Assembly: GCA_029215795.1 (NCBI GenBank)
Contig: JARDYH010000004.1
Span: 29,516,001 to 29,580,000 of the forward strand
Direction: 5' to 3'
Origin: Anniella stebbinsi
Lineage: Eukaryota > Chordata > Lepidosauria > Squamata > Anniellidae
DNA length: 64,000 bases
The stretch's first letter is position 1, and each line of letters opens with the position of its first letter. Below, piece after piece: positions 43,550 through 64,000 of the stretch. The position numbers were made by a program, and so were the translations under genes. The notes under the pieces were generated by a model that ran no database searches, was not told the origin of the DNA, and worked only from the letters and a program-made list of their open reading frames with translations.

Positions 43550-46500
43550 ATACCCAAACTTATTTTTTCCCATTGAGATCTACTACAAAAGTCACATAGG
43601 AAAATATCAAGTGCCAGTCACAGCTGAAACTGTATGGGGCCCCTCTGCCGATGAATTAATTGTGAATTGGCCTGAAATGCATTGTAGTGGCTTCTGATTT
43701 CAGGACCATGGACAGCTTTTGTCTAGCATTGTGTGCTGCTGGAAAAAATTAAGAGAAAATCAGTCAACCAAAAGCCAAAACGATCTGATTTGACGAGATA
43801 TTAATAAGTGTTTGTGATATAAGGAAAACTCATTGCATCATCAATAATGGTCTGAGAAGAAGGGTTAGAAGAGACCAAGGGGGGAAAATAAGTGCTAGTA
43901 AAGTGGTAAGAAGGGAAGCAGAAGAAAAGGTGCTTTGTCTTACATTACCAGGACTATTGCAAAAGCAAATGCTGCTAGAGAGTTCATTCGGGCATGTGCA
44001 AAGCATTTGCACAAATGCAATAATGCTTCCCATTCCTCAAAGTGTATTGTAACCTGCTTTTGAAAGTTACTTGAGTTTCTCCCACTTTTGAACTCCCCTG
44101 GGTGGCTTATCACACAGAATATGGGAATGTTCTTATACAGACACTTGACTCAGAAGTCAAGCTGCAGACATTTGTTTCAGAGAATCAGGAGCAGCTGCAA
44201 AAAACAAAATGAAAAAAACAAAAACAAAACACAAGCTGACTATTCCTTTTGTGTCGCCCTCTTTATTCCATAAAGGAGACAGTAGAAAAAAAGTCAAAAA
44301 TGACAATTTGGGGAGCCCATCAGATTCTAAAACCCTTGGTGGTTGACAAGATGTTTACGTCATAACTCAAACCATTTAAGACATTCAACTAAACACAAAA
44401 TGTGGGAAAACTGTTTTTTTTTTTAAAAGCAATCTTTTCAAAATTACAGGCAATTATTTTCCACATTTCTGTTTCTGGCCTTCAAACTCTTCTTTGGGTC
44501 CTTTCCTTTGTAGCTCATATTGGTTCCTTTAGTTCTTCTTTCTTTAGTGTGTTCTGGAAGGATATAAAGAAATGCCCTCAAAGTTAACATTTCAGACACA
44601 AAACAATTTTTTGTGTACTTGTATCCCTTTTTTGGCATGGTAAAGAGTTAAATATCCTAATGCTATATTGGTATCATATGTCTGATTTAGAGATGGCCAA
44701 ACTTGAAGAATACAAAGAACATGCACTAAAATTATGTTTATAGTTAAAAATGTAAAAGTTTACATCCAAATCACATGGATGGCTACTCAGAAAAGAGTCC
44801 TACTGCATTTAATGGGGCATACTCCCAGATATGGATTGCACTCTAATTTTAGTAATTAAAAACAAACTTATTTAGTTAAAGTACAGGATAAAAAAATGAG
44901 GCCAACATAAAATGTCTTCCCACTCCAATGCGAACTGAACAATATACTACTCAGGGTTCAGAGAGATAAAGGTGTATAAGGAACATATGGAATCAAAGGG
45001 AACAGGTATGTGGGTGGCTAAGATAGCAAGGATCTGAACTCTTGGGATAACCGACATTCAAGAACTCAATGCCACCAGACAAATGAAATGTAAGTAACAC
45101 ACACACAGACACATAGATGCATTATTGTTCCATTGCAGTTTTGCAGGCAACCCCCTCCCTCTTTATAAATATTATCTATGACCTAAGACAAAGGCATCCA
45201 GAAAGCAACACAGCTTCTTAATTATTTTATCACACTGGGATTCCTCTCACCTGATAGCTTCATGTCTTTTCTTTGACAAGAGAAGGGCTTTGTTTAAAAT
45301 GTATCCAACAGAATAAGCATCTCAGCACTTCACAATTATCAAGCGATCAAAATGATTCACATACATTTTCTTAGAAGCCCTTACAACAGCCTTGTAATAA
45401 AGAACAGTATTATTCTCATATATACATTCATAGTGAGTTTGTGACCAGTCATGATGGACTTCCTGGTTCAAATCTTGAGTCAGTACACTCCATCGGTTCT
45501 AAATTAGATTATTTTTCAATCAGCCAATCATCATTCAGATATGATGTAGACAGATGTGTATTCTTGAAACGCAAAAGAGGTTCTCCTGTAAAATGTACCC
45601 TCCTTGAGCATTTATGCTCTCACTGTGCAGAATCTACAAGAATGAATGCTTATATCCTAAAGTAAGCAAGAGTAGATGACCTGTGCATTCACAAGTTTTA
45701 TATCCTTGATTCAGACTGGCCTCAAATATTTCCTCCATGTTGGTATGTGTAAGACTGAAGATATTCTGTGTTTCTATGGTGCAAACACACAAGTGCAGAA
45801 TCTGGAGATGTGGTTCCGAATTTGACAGAAATGACAAGGCTTTGTCCAGGAAAAACATAATGCCACTCTGCAATGAATATAGAAGGACGGAGTAGGATCT
45901 ACAACAAAATCTTGCAGCATGGAGTGCTCCAGGGTTCCAAATATGCCCTGCTTCATTCCACTGGCTCAGCCCTACATCCCCAGGCCTTCTAGCTTTTCCT
46001 TCCCAGTCACATTTAGTATCAACTGAACATGCTCAGATCTCATTGGGCTAGTTCATCTGAGTGTGGGTGAGGACTACCCCTTTAGGGTTTTTTCCCCTAA
46101 ATATTTTTTGTACTTCTGCAAACCTTGGGGTTCTTCTGAGTGTGCCATTTCTTCCCCTCTTGTTCGAAGGTGGTGCCATTACAGGCGCTAGGAAAATGAT
46201 TTCACTTTTAGATTATACTGTTTTGTTGTGTAGTTTTGATTTTGGGTGCACTTCTGCACTGGTCACACTAATTATTGATGCAACATTTACACGAGTGAGT
46301 GGGTTCAAAGCTAAGCCAGGTCCCCATATCACCAGACCACTTAAGCTTCCCCAGTTCTTCACCTAAGATGCCTACTCAGTGAAGCAACAGAGCCCAACAG
46401 ATCAAGACTGAACAGTTGACAGAGCCACCACAAAGCAAGCTTGAGCCTCTGGCCAGCAGACTCTGGCACATGACAAAATGTCTCCCATTGCTTTTGTCCC

Positions 46501-46940
46501 ACAAGTGGAGAGAGTTGTTCAGTAAGCAACAGGTCTGCAACCTTTAACTAGCTGATCAATCTACTAAGGCTTTAGGAGATTAATAAGGGAACTTGTGAAC
46601 TGAGCATGTTTGAGGATACTTTGGTGCTGGTGTGTTACTGTAAAAGGGGATGAGAAAGAAAATGTTTTTAAAATCCTTCCCTGCTAAAAGTGAGGGCTAA
46701 ACTGGACACAACAAGGCTATGCTTTCTCTGCTTACCCCATTGACATATGAGGTGTGAGTCTCCCTCTTTTAAACCTGTGGTAAAAGGAGTGCACAAGAGA
46801 GAAGGATGAAGAATCTTCCCCCTATCGTGCCTTATCTCTCAGTCTGTTGCTTCAGGCACTTTGCTCCATTCCCAGGTCCAATTCTGGAAGTGAATGGAGA
46901 ACAATGGATGGAGGAATGGACTGAGCAGAAGTAAGGTGAG
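43550..46940. other. Intergenic between GHRH and RPN2, no gene seen
   Basis: No exon is recognised. Near 44778-44850 there is a palindromic remnant (TACTCAGAAAAGAGTCCTAC, GGGGCATACTCCCAGATATG). Minus-strand AATAAA motifs, for example near 44268, could serve RPN2 if its 3' UTR is far downstream, but this is not supported. Confidence 0.35.
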
Positions 46941-46959
46941 ATGTGCTTGCATGTGTGCT

Positions 46960-47477
46960 TGCGTACAAAATATGGCAGCCAGGTTGGTCACCGGTACATC
47001 TAGGGGTAACCACATTACACCAGTTTTAAAATCACTTCATTGGCTGCCAATTAGTTTCCAGGCGAAGTATAAAGTGTTGGTTATTACCTTTAAAGCCCTA
47101 CATGGTTTGGGTCCAGGTTACCTGCGGGAACGCCTTCTCCCATACAATCCGCCCCGCACACTCAGGTCCTCTGGAAAGAACTTACTCAAACCAGCCAGAA
47201 CTAGGCTGACGAGTGTTACTCAGAGGACCTTCTCTTCTACCGCTCCCAGACTGTGGAATGGTCTGCCGAAGGAGATTAGACAAATTAGCAGTCTTCATGA
47301 ATTTAAGAGAGTCATGAAGACTGCTCTCTTCCGGCAGGCCTATCCAGATGAATTTTAAGATGTTTTTAACGATGTATTGGTTTTTATTTGTTTTTAATAT
47401 TTCAGCTATTTTGTGATTCTTGTGTTTTGTATTTGTTGTTGTTCCCCGCCTCGATCCAGAGGGAGAGGTGGGTTATA
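46960..47477 (+). mobile_element. CR1 LINE 3' fragment, frame still open
   Basis: Plus-strand translation has NMAARLVTGTSRGNHITP, LKSLHWLPISFQAKYKVLV, FKALHGLGPGYLRERLLPYN and LWNGLPKEIR, ending at a TAA near 47356-47358. The 3' UTR has GTTCCCCGCCTCGATCCAGA and runs into an AAT tail. It is only the C-terminal part of ORF2, strongly 5'-truncated. Confidence 0.85.

Positions 47478-47513
<36 letters not shown>
47478..47513. repeat. (AAT)n tail of the CR1 copy
   Basis: About eleven AAT units directly follow the CR1 3' end, so this CR1 subfamily seeds AAT microsatellites. Confidence 0.9.
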
Positions 47514-47514
<1 letters not shown>

Positions 47515-47669
47515 CTCATTTTACAGTTAAAGACAGATCCTTGCTGCTTTAGATGTGAATACGGCAAAGGTGTGAAAATAAGAAAGTGTCTGCCACCACC
47601 TTGTCTAATTTGGCCCTGAGCGGGAGCCTTTGTTTATTCAATTGCAAGGACTCACATACTTCCTTCAGG

Positions 47670-47800
47670 GTCCAGGGCATATGATACAGTTGCAACTTTG
47701 CTGAAGCTAAGCAGCTCTGCATCTGGCCAGTGCCTGGATGCAAAATTACCTGACTTGAGTCTATTAATGGGAGGAAGGTGGTATATAAATAATAACATTA
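47670..47800 (+). repeat. Probable 5S-headed SINE (5S-Sauria type)
   Basis: GAAGCTAAGCAG followed by CTGGCCAGTGCCTGGATG matches the internal promoter region of 5S rRNA in order and spacing, with mismatches. The tail GGAAGGTGGTATATAAATAA resembles the Sauria SINE 3' end. A 5S-Sauria family has been described in lizards. Confidence 0.6.
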
Positions 47801-49090
47801 CGGCACAACAATGAGTTTTGGGTAAGATGCAAATCTATTTACATTTAGTTAAAAAGCAGAAGCTGAAACAACTAAAACTGTTTTAAATTGGTTAACACCG
47901 CAATTAAATGAAGATGCACACATAGATGCCCATTAAAACATTATACAGGCTTGGAACATAATGAAGGCAATCTCAATGGCATGATGACAACATCTAACTA
48001 GCTGTAATTCAAAGAGTGTGTCTCTTGCCAGGTTCAAAGGCAGTCAAGGCAGGCTGGAAGGGGCTCCAGCTAAGATTCCTTTCGGACCAGGAAGAGGTGA
48101 ACATTAAGCATGAAATGAAACAGCCAGCATGCTTAGGAAAGGCAGCATTCAAAGACCCTTACTTCTAGGAAGAGCTGGTCACTAGTACAACCCCCTTTTA
48201 CCGCAGTGTTCTATACTTTGCCAACCTACTGCTCTGTTCTGCAGCGATCCTGCCAAAAGGAGAGAGGAATAAAGGTTCAGAGAGGACAGTAAAGTGGAAA
48301 AGCAATATTGCTCTAGGAAATGACGACACATAGAAAAGAAACAGGCAAGCAGCAAAACCAGGCCTTCCAGAAACTCTACTGAGATACAGATAAGCATCAA
48401 GGATGGCCACTCTTTCACAGCCCCTTCAAAGAAACTTTATGCTACCAGGCAGGATGGAATTGAAGCCAACAGCTCAGGTGACACTGACGTTGGCAAAGCC
48501 ATGTTACCAGCAATTTTAACACGTGGCATTTCACTAGAATTTAGAGAATAAATGGAATTATCTTGACTGGTGCTAACTGCACTGTTTTGTTGGCTTTTAA
48601 AATTACAACCTTGATGCACCACTGATTCTAGCAAGAAGCTTTTTGACTATCTCTTCGTGCTACTAGAAGTCCTGGTACAACTCAAATAGAAACTTAGGCC
48701 TACTTCTCATTTTAACACCACCATCACCTGGAAGCCACATGAAATCATTTTTGCATGGTGGCTGCTCTGTAGAATAAGTCATTTTGTCTGTCTGCCACAT
48801 GGTTTGCTTCAATGCCATCTCCAAGAATATCTGATGGCCATGTGGAGGCCAAGCTGTATGGTGAGGTGGAAGATTCAAAATGGCCTGCCACGCTGGGTAG
48901 CCTTCTAGTCATTTCTAGCAGAGTTCACATCCGTAACATAGGAAGGGCTCTTAGCACATTTCCTTTCTCTGGGTCTCCATATGAAGAAATGTGGAGTGGT
49001 TACGAAGAGTAGCACTTTCTGGTTGATTTCTGCCACCGTTCTAAAAGCAACAGCCATCATACAGACAGTAGGATACCGTAAGTCACCCTC
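47801..49090. other. Intergenic, nothing recognised
   Basis: No exon, RNA gene or repeat family was recognised. A short last exon of RPN2 could lie anywhere here but was not found. Confidence 0.3.
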
Positions 49091-49094
49091 CCTC

Positions 49095-49175
49095 AACCTG
49101 CTGTCCCCCAATTGTTTTGATGGGAATTGGTAGTCTAAAATATCTGGAGGGCAGCATGTTGGGAAAAGCTGCCTT
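49095..49175. repeat. CCAGATGT-type repeat, half copy
   Basis: AACCTGCTGTCCCCC, GATGGGAATTGGTAGTCTAA and AATATCTGGAGGGCAGC. Confidence 0.45.
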
Positions 49176-49561
49176 GAGCAGACTAGGAGGCAGGCAATGC
49201 TCTCTTATGGCAACAGAGGCATCTAAGAGCTGCTGTCCATGTTACTATTAGTCCTGATAGGACATTTCTCACAAATCACTCCCTTGACAAAAAAAGAAGA
49301 AAAAAAGGAGCAATCAGGACTATACATGCAATCTAACTGCAGGTGAGACACAGGCCACAGGTTTTTGGAATGCCCATGATCCTCTTCAAACCTTCTCCAC
49401 ACATACACTAAACCGTGAAGGAGATAGCAGGATCGTGCTGCTGCCCCCCCACCCAGTGACATATGTATGCTCTGCAAAGGGGCACCAGTGTGTGTACAAT
49501 CGTATGCAAATAGGCACTCCCTGTGACTGGGTCCCAATCGCACAGGGGTCCCAATCACTTA

Positions 49562-49690
49562 GAGCAGGGGTGAACAGAAGGTAGATCTCCAGATGTTTTG
49601 GATTGAACTCCCAGAAGCTCTGCCAACATGGCCAATGATCAGGAATGCCAGGAGTTGTAGTCCAAAACATCTGGCAATCTCCTTTCTACT
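49562..49690. repeat. CCAGATGT-type palindromic repeat
   Basis: Left arm CCAGATGTTTTGGATTGAAC, centre CCAACATGGCCAATGATCAG, right arm GAGTTGTAGTCCAAAACATC. It is one of the clearest copies. Confidence 0.7.
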
Positions 49691-50127
49691 CCCCCTTTGA
49701 TGTAGATGCATGTACACGCCCCTTTGCAGCCACTGTATGGAACATGCGTATGTCATGTCCCACTTCTCCATGTGTTTTATATATGCATAGAGAAGGTCCA
49801 AAAAGGCTAATGTCTGACTTCCAAGTATGAATTCTGATCAATATAATCATGGGAGTGACTTCCATGAGCACTTGTATGACTAAAAATGTTATCCCATGGG
49901 ATTTGGCCCTAACAATGTGACTGAGCTCTATTCCTGGAAGAATTTTTTTTTAAGTAGAGATAAAGGTCTTCCAATCCAACCAAACATCCAGTGACAGCAT
50001 CAGAGGTTTGTCTATGTAGTACATATTACAAGGTTTTGTGTGGCATAGTCACTAACCTACCGGAAGGGTACACTTGATACAGTGTGAAAGAGGGAAAGGA
50101 AATTTCAGAGAAACAATATCTTAAATC

Positions 50128-50202
50128 AGCTTTCCCCAACCTGGTGTCATCCAGATGTCTTGGACTACTACTCAGCATCCCCCACCCAGCTGTGCGTTAC
50201 AT
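50128..50202. repeat. CCAGATGT-type repeat, half copy
   Basis: CCCCAACCTGGTGTCATCCA and GATGTCTTGGACTACTACTC are the left part only. Confidence 0.5.
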
Positions 50203-50779
50203 AAAGGCTGTCTTTATGTTCTCCTAATTTTGTCAAAAACTGACTTGATTCTAAGCAGGAAGAGCTGCTAATCCCTAATTTGGGAGAGAGTTCAGAGGGC
50301 TTTCAAACCAAGAGAATAGTTCTTCTCAAACAGTGTCCTCAGAGTTTCCCACTCAATCAACATGCAACTCTTGCGAAATGAAATGCTACTGTGAAGAATT
50401 TGTGAGGGCGACCCCTCAAGTTTCTCTTCAGGGGTCTGAAAAAGCAAGCAGGAGGGTGAGGTTCCAGTTGCTGTGACAGACACTGATCTGAGCTGCCAAG
50501 TTATCATCATTAGACATTGGGACAACAGCTTTAGAAGAGTCCTATCTATCTGCAGGGCCCCTGGAAGTTGCCATTTGTATTTCCCATAATACCCTAGACT
50601 CTAGAGTGACACTACATGGGGGGCATTGTCGAAAATTAAAATGAGAGCTCCTAGACTCAGCCACTTTTTAAAAAGGGAGTCCTAGGACCAGCCATTGGTT
50701 CTCCTAGAATACTGCCTCAAATATACGGTGTGCTAATACTGGGGCTGCCTATTTGTGATGAGTGTACTAGAGAGGTAGG

Positions 50780-51005
50780 ACAGGGCTCCTGTATCTTTAA
50801 CAGTTGTATATAAAAGGGAATTTCAGCAGGTATAGACAGACCAGATACAAAAGAGGGCAGGGCTCCTGCAGCTTTAACTGTTGTGATGAAGAGGGAATTT
50901 CACCAGGTGCTGCATGCATACAAATGATTCCTGCTGAAATTCCCTTTTCTAGGCAACTGTTAAAAGATACAGGAGCCTTGTCCTCCTTTTCATATGGTCA
51001 CCCTA
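50780..51005. repeat. Rearranged copy of the TAGGGTGACC palindromic family
   Basis: The right end is intact (TCCTTTTCATATGGTCACCC then TA). The left arm is shortened and an extra terminal piece (ACCAGATACAAAAGAGGGCA) sits inside at 50849. The arms still share AACAGTTG and GATGAAGAGGGAATTTCACC blocks. Confidence 0.6.
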
Positions 51006-51298
51006 GTACTAGAAAAGGAACTCTCTCAAGCAGGTTATTTTATCACTGGATCTCCCCAACACCTAGAATCCCTCTATTAAATTAATGACATCACAAGCCA
51101 ATAATGATAAATAGAATATGGGGCTGAGATGCCTACCACTTGAGGTGAAATGTACCAAAGAAACTGGAAAGGATTCTTAGAGCTAGATGTTCAGCATTGG
51201 ACTTCTTCCCGATATCATGCAGTTAAAATTGAGCCTGCTGCTCCCTGTTGGCTGTCCCCAAGAAGAGATGCCCTATGGTAATTTCCACCTTTGCCCTC

Positions 51299-61147
<9,849 letters not shown>

Positions 61148-61194
61148 TCAAAAGACTATAAGGCCCATGGATGGTCTGGTGCAGAATGCTGACA

Positions 61195-61440
61195 TCTTAT
61201 ATCCCCCTCACCTTCCCTCCAAGGAGCTCAAGGTGGCATACCTGGTTCTCCCCCCCCCCCCCCCCCAATTCCTTTTTTATCCTCCCAGAAACTCTGCAAG
61301 TAAGGTTAGGCTGAGAGTGAGTGACTGGTCACTCAGTAAGAAAAATCCTCTTATAAACTTTATAGGGATTTGGGACCAGGATTTCCCTGGCCTAAATCCC
61401 ACACTTCAGCCATTATCACCACACTGGCTCTCTGAGGACA
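61195..61440 (-). repeat. Sauria-type SINE, diverged
   Basis: The plus strand has CAAGGAGCTCAAGGTGGCAT, a 17-base C run (61250-61266), TTTTATCCTCCCAGAAACTC, GTTAGGCTGAGAGTGAGTGA and CACCACACTGGCTCTCTGAG (head). Confidence 0.75.
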
Positions 61441-62029
61441 TAATTACATTCTATTTTAATAAAATTGCAAGCAAAAAAAGTGCTCTTTAGTTATTATGTT
61501 GTTGGCAGAAACTGCCAATATATTTTCATCTTTTTCTATGCAATCACGAGGTTGAGGAACATGTCCTTCTTCTTAAAAAAAAGAAACCAAAAGCACCTAG
61601 ACACCACACACAAAGGCAGATTTCTAAAAATCTAATCAGAACCATGATAATCTACAGGAAAAAAAATAGAAAAGAGTGAAAAATGATTAAAATGACAATA
61701 AATGTATTTGGAAAATCATTATCAATAAAAATCAATTTTCATCAGACATAGAATGATTTTTGGAATCATTGTTGCCAAATACTTGTATTGTTGTCATTTA
61801 AAAATCTTACTATGAACTAATCATTTTTCACCCTAACATTTTTATTTTATACTTCAGCATTTTTGTGGTGAGGTCACAATCACACAGATTCCCTGTACAC
61901 AATGAGCCAATCAGATGTACTACCATCCTTCCATTTTAAACGCATTCATCCTATAATACTTTAACGGCAGTCTCCAGAAAGCAAGTTGGAATAACTTTCT
62001 TCTCTTGAATGATCGCAAAGGCAGCAGCT

Positions 62030-62500
62030 GCGTTCAGACAACACGATAGTCAATGGTGGGACAGTTGTTTATCTAGAGGGTACTCCCCACACAACATGAT
62101 AATAATCAACCGTGGTATGGATTAGGATCAGCGTTGAGTTGACTGTTAGTACACGCTGAGTTGACTCGCTCATCCCCCACCTTCTCTCCCCTATCAGTCC
62201 TCCCGCTAGTATCCCATCAGCCATTGCTGCCAAAAATCTATCCTGTCAGCTGGACTAGTGTGGCAGCCACTGCTTTGACTTCTCTTGCCTTGGGACTCTG
62301 TGGCTGATGAAATAAACAATGGTGGCCAAGAAAATAACCAACGGTGTCCTCCACACAACACTGGTTATTTGCGTTGGCTATTTTGGCGAAATAACCAACC
62401 ATTGGTTAAAAATTCCCTTCACACAACACAGTAATCCATGGTGGGTTAACCCACCATGGATTATTTAAACCACCACTGGTTATTGTGTTGTCTGAACCCA
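62030..62500. repeat. TIR element, GTTCAGACAACACGATAG family
   Basis: The ends GTTCAGACAACACGATAG and TTATTGTGTTGTCTGAACCC are inverted repeats. The interior holds AATCCATGGTGGGTTAACCC and GGTTATTTGCGTTGGC blocks. It shares ACTCCCCACACAACATGATA with the interior of 780-994, in reverse. Confidence 0.65.
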
Positions 62501-63084
62501 GTCAGCATGTCAACAGGCAAAAATCAAAAGGGCAATTCAGCATTTGTTCAGATAATGAAAAACACAACCAGCATTTAATGCAGACACAGATGCTGACTAT
62601 CTAAAATTTCTCACCTGGGGGACAGTTCAAGTCAGTAGGAGAACGAATTCTATACTTTGACATTAAGATCAAAAGAAAGAAAACAGGAAGACACACTTTC
62701 TGCAGCTTCATGTGCAATTGAAACCTCTTACTGAACTAACCAACTTTCTTTTCTGGAAGGTATGTGTGTGTAACTTCCTCTTACATTGTTGCCTCGTTGT
62801 TCCATACAGCTCTTAACACACTGTTGAACAATCACATAGAACTATTCAGGAGCATGGCTGTCCTTTGTGTTAGATGTGTACTGGCTTACATACACATAGC
62901 AATTTGGACGTGCACCCTGAGCACTTAGGGGATTTTTAAACTCTGAGTCACTCAGCACTACAGAAAATAGGAACATTGGTATTAGAGGAATCAAGAAAAT
63001 GGAGACAAGATTTTGAAAGAATAATATCAATTGTTTACCAAGAACAAAAACATAAGAAAATCAATTCATTTAAACAGGTTTAAA
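62501..63084. other. RPN2 intron, nothing recognised
   Basis: No conserved coding segment matching RPN2 upstream of LKVKV was found. Confidence 0.3.
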
Positions 63085-63200
63085 TGAAAACCAACATTTG
63101 TCGGGTTAATAATAATAAAAGCTCCAAATATCATCATTTTCATACTGCCCCATAGCCAAAGCTTTCTGGTTGGTTCACAACAAATCATAAAAAACACAAA
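63085..63200 (-). repeat. CR1 LINE 3' end fragment
   Basis: TTAATAATAATAAAAGC is followed by CATACTGCCCCATAGCCAAA, CTTTCTGGTTGGTTCACAAC and an A-rich stretch, the reverse of a CR1 3' end. Confidence 0.5.
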
Positions 63201-64000
63201 ATACAACAACTAAATACAAGAAAATGTGAAATCACGGCTAACAGAAAACTAAAATGTGTGCTGTATAGTTTCTTAGTGAGTGCATGTGTGCCTATCCAAA
63301 TATAGAAGAAGAGAAGGGTGATAGACATAGTTATGACCCAACTGGGAAATCTCAGGGTGTTCTTACAAATGAGCCTTGGCAGTGCAGTTAAGAGTGGATT
63401 TGGGGATACATAAAAGTCACAGATGAGAAGCAAAAAGGGGAGAGTTCGGAGGTTGGAGGGACAGGTTTCTGTGGCTATATGAAGAAGGTTAAGTCACAGC
63501 AAGGAAGGAAATACAGGGGAGGAATGACTGGCAGCAGTTTCTCAGGGGATTCAGATTCACTAAACTCACATGCATTCAAACCTCGGTAAGACCCTTCATT
63601 CGTGAACTACTGAGAAGAATGCTGCCTGGATATTTTCAGAGAGCTGCAAATCAGCCTCAGCCATAACTGAGACGTTTTCAAATAGCCCCAAACCCCCGAT
63701 CACTGGTTTTAAAAACACCCTCTACCTTGGTGCTCAAAAATGCAAGCACTTCCCAAGGGCAGGTATTGAGGAGGTGAGAGGAGAGAAAAAGAGGTTCAAA
63801 GTAGCCGTTATCTCTCTAGAGCCAACGTAACACTGGTACGTGTTTTTGAACCTTTGAGATGGAGGACTTTTCCTTTGCCCAGTTGAGGCTGAAATGGAGC
63901 CCTCTTATCACATTCCTATTCTGGCACAACGTTAGGGTTTAGGCACTTGGTACACTCATGGTTGCTACAGCATGGCTTCTTTGGAGTGTGCGTGCGTGTG
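63201..64000. other. RPN2 intron, nothing recognised
   Basis: No exon or clear repeat was identified up to the window edge. Confidence 0.3.

Noticed and set aside
43550..51298. Small RPN2 terminal exon encoding (R)TAH
   Set aside because: I scanned the minus strand for an acceptor followed by codons for Thr-Ala-His-stop and found no convincing candidate.

Overview
This is vertebrate nuclear DNA, most likely from a squamate reptile (a lizard). Coding sequence is sparse, in short exons with GT/AG introns, and the rest is mostly interspersed repeats. The squamate call rests on tRNA-derived Sauria-type SINEs (5.9, 27.6, 40.4 and 61.2 kb), a probable 5S-headed relative (47.7 kb), several CR1 subfamilies (one with a long open reading frame), L2 fragments, an R4/Dong-like LINE and many palindromic DNA-transposon derivatives.

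Three protein-coding genes are recognised by translation, in an order I recall from the mammalian RPN2-GHRH-MANBAL block (SRC lies next to it there). MANBAL is on the minus strand: coding exons at 16826-16975 and 9217-9324 give 85 residues, and a probable untranslated first exon and promoter lie near 25.15-25.3 kb. GHRH (growth-hormone-releasing hormone) is on the plus strand: TATA box at 35456, probable untranslated exon 1, five coding exons at 38403-43282 giving 158 residues, and a poly(A) signal at 43521. RPN2 (ribophorin II, an oligosaccharyltransferase subunit) is on the minus strand: seven exons at 61129-51299 encode about 264 C-terminal residues, and the rest of the gene lies beyond the right edge. 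MANBAL and GHRH are divergent with starts about 10 kb apart; GHRH and RPN2 are convergent.

Layout: 1-9.2 kb is intergenic, with two twin 320-bp palindromes and other DNA elements. 9.2-25.3 kb is MANBAL, whose first intron holds a three-layer nest (a small DNA element inside an R4/Dong-like LINE, itself in the AAT-rich tail of a CR1). 25.3-35.4 kb is intergenic and carries a 5'-truncated CR1 with 772 uninterrupted codons. 35.4-43.6 kb is GHRH. 43.6-51.3 kb is the GHRH/RPN2 intergenic space. 51.3-64 kb is RPN2.

No wholly novel gene system is evident. The points most worth checking are the frame-neutral cryptic exon of GHRH, the amidation site predicting a 27-residue hormone, the TAA-targeted LINE, a small DNA element carrying telomere-type repeats, and palindromes whose two arms diverged together. 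Family names are from memory; exon edges were read by eye from splice consensus, reading phase and expected protein sequence.
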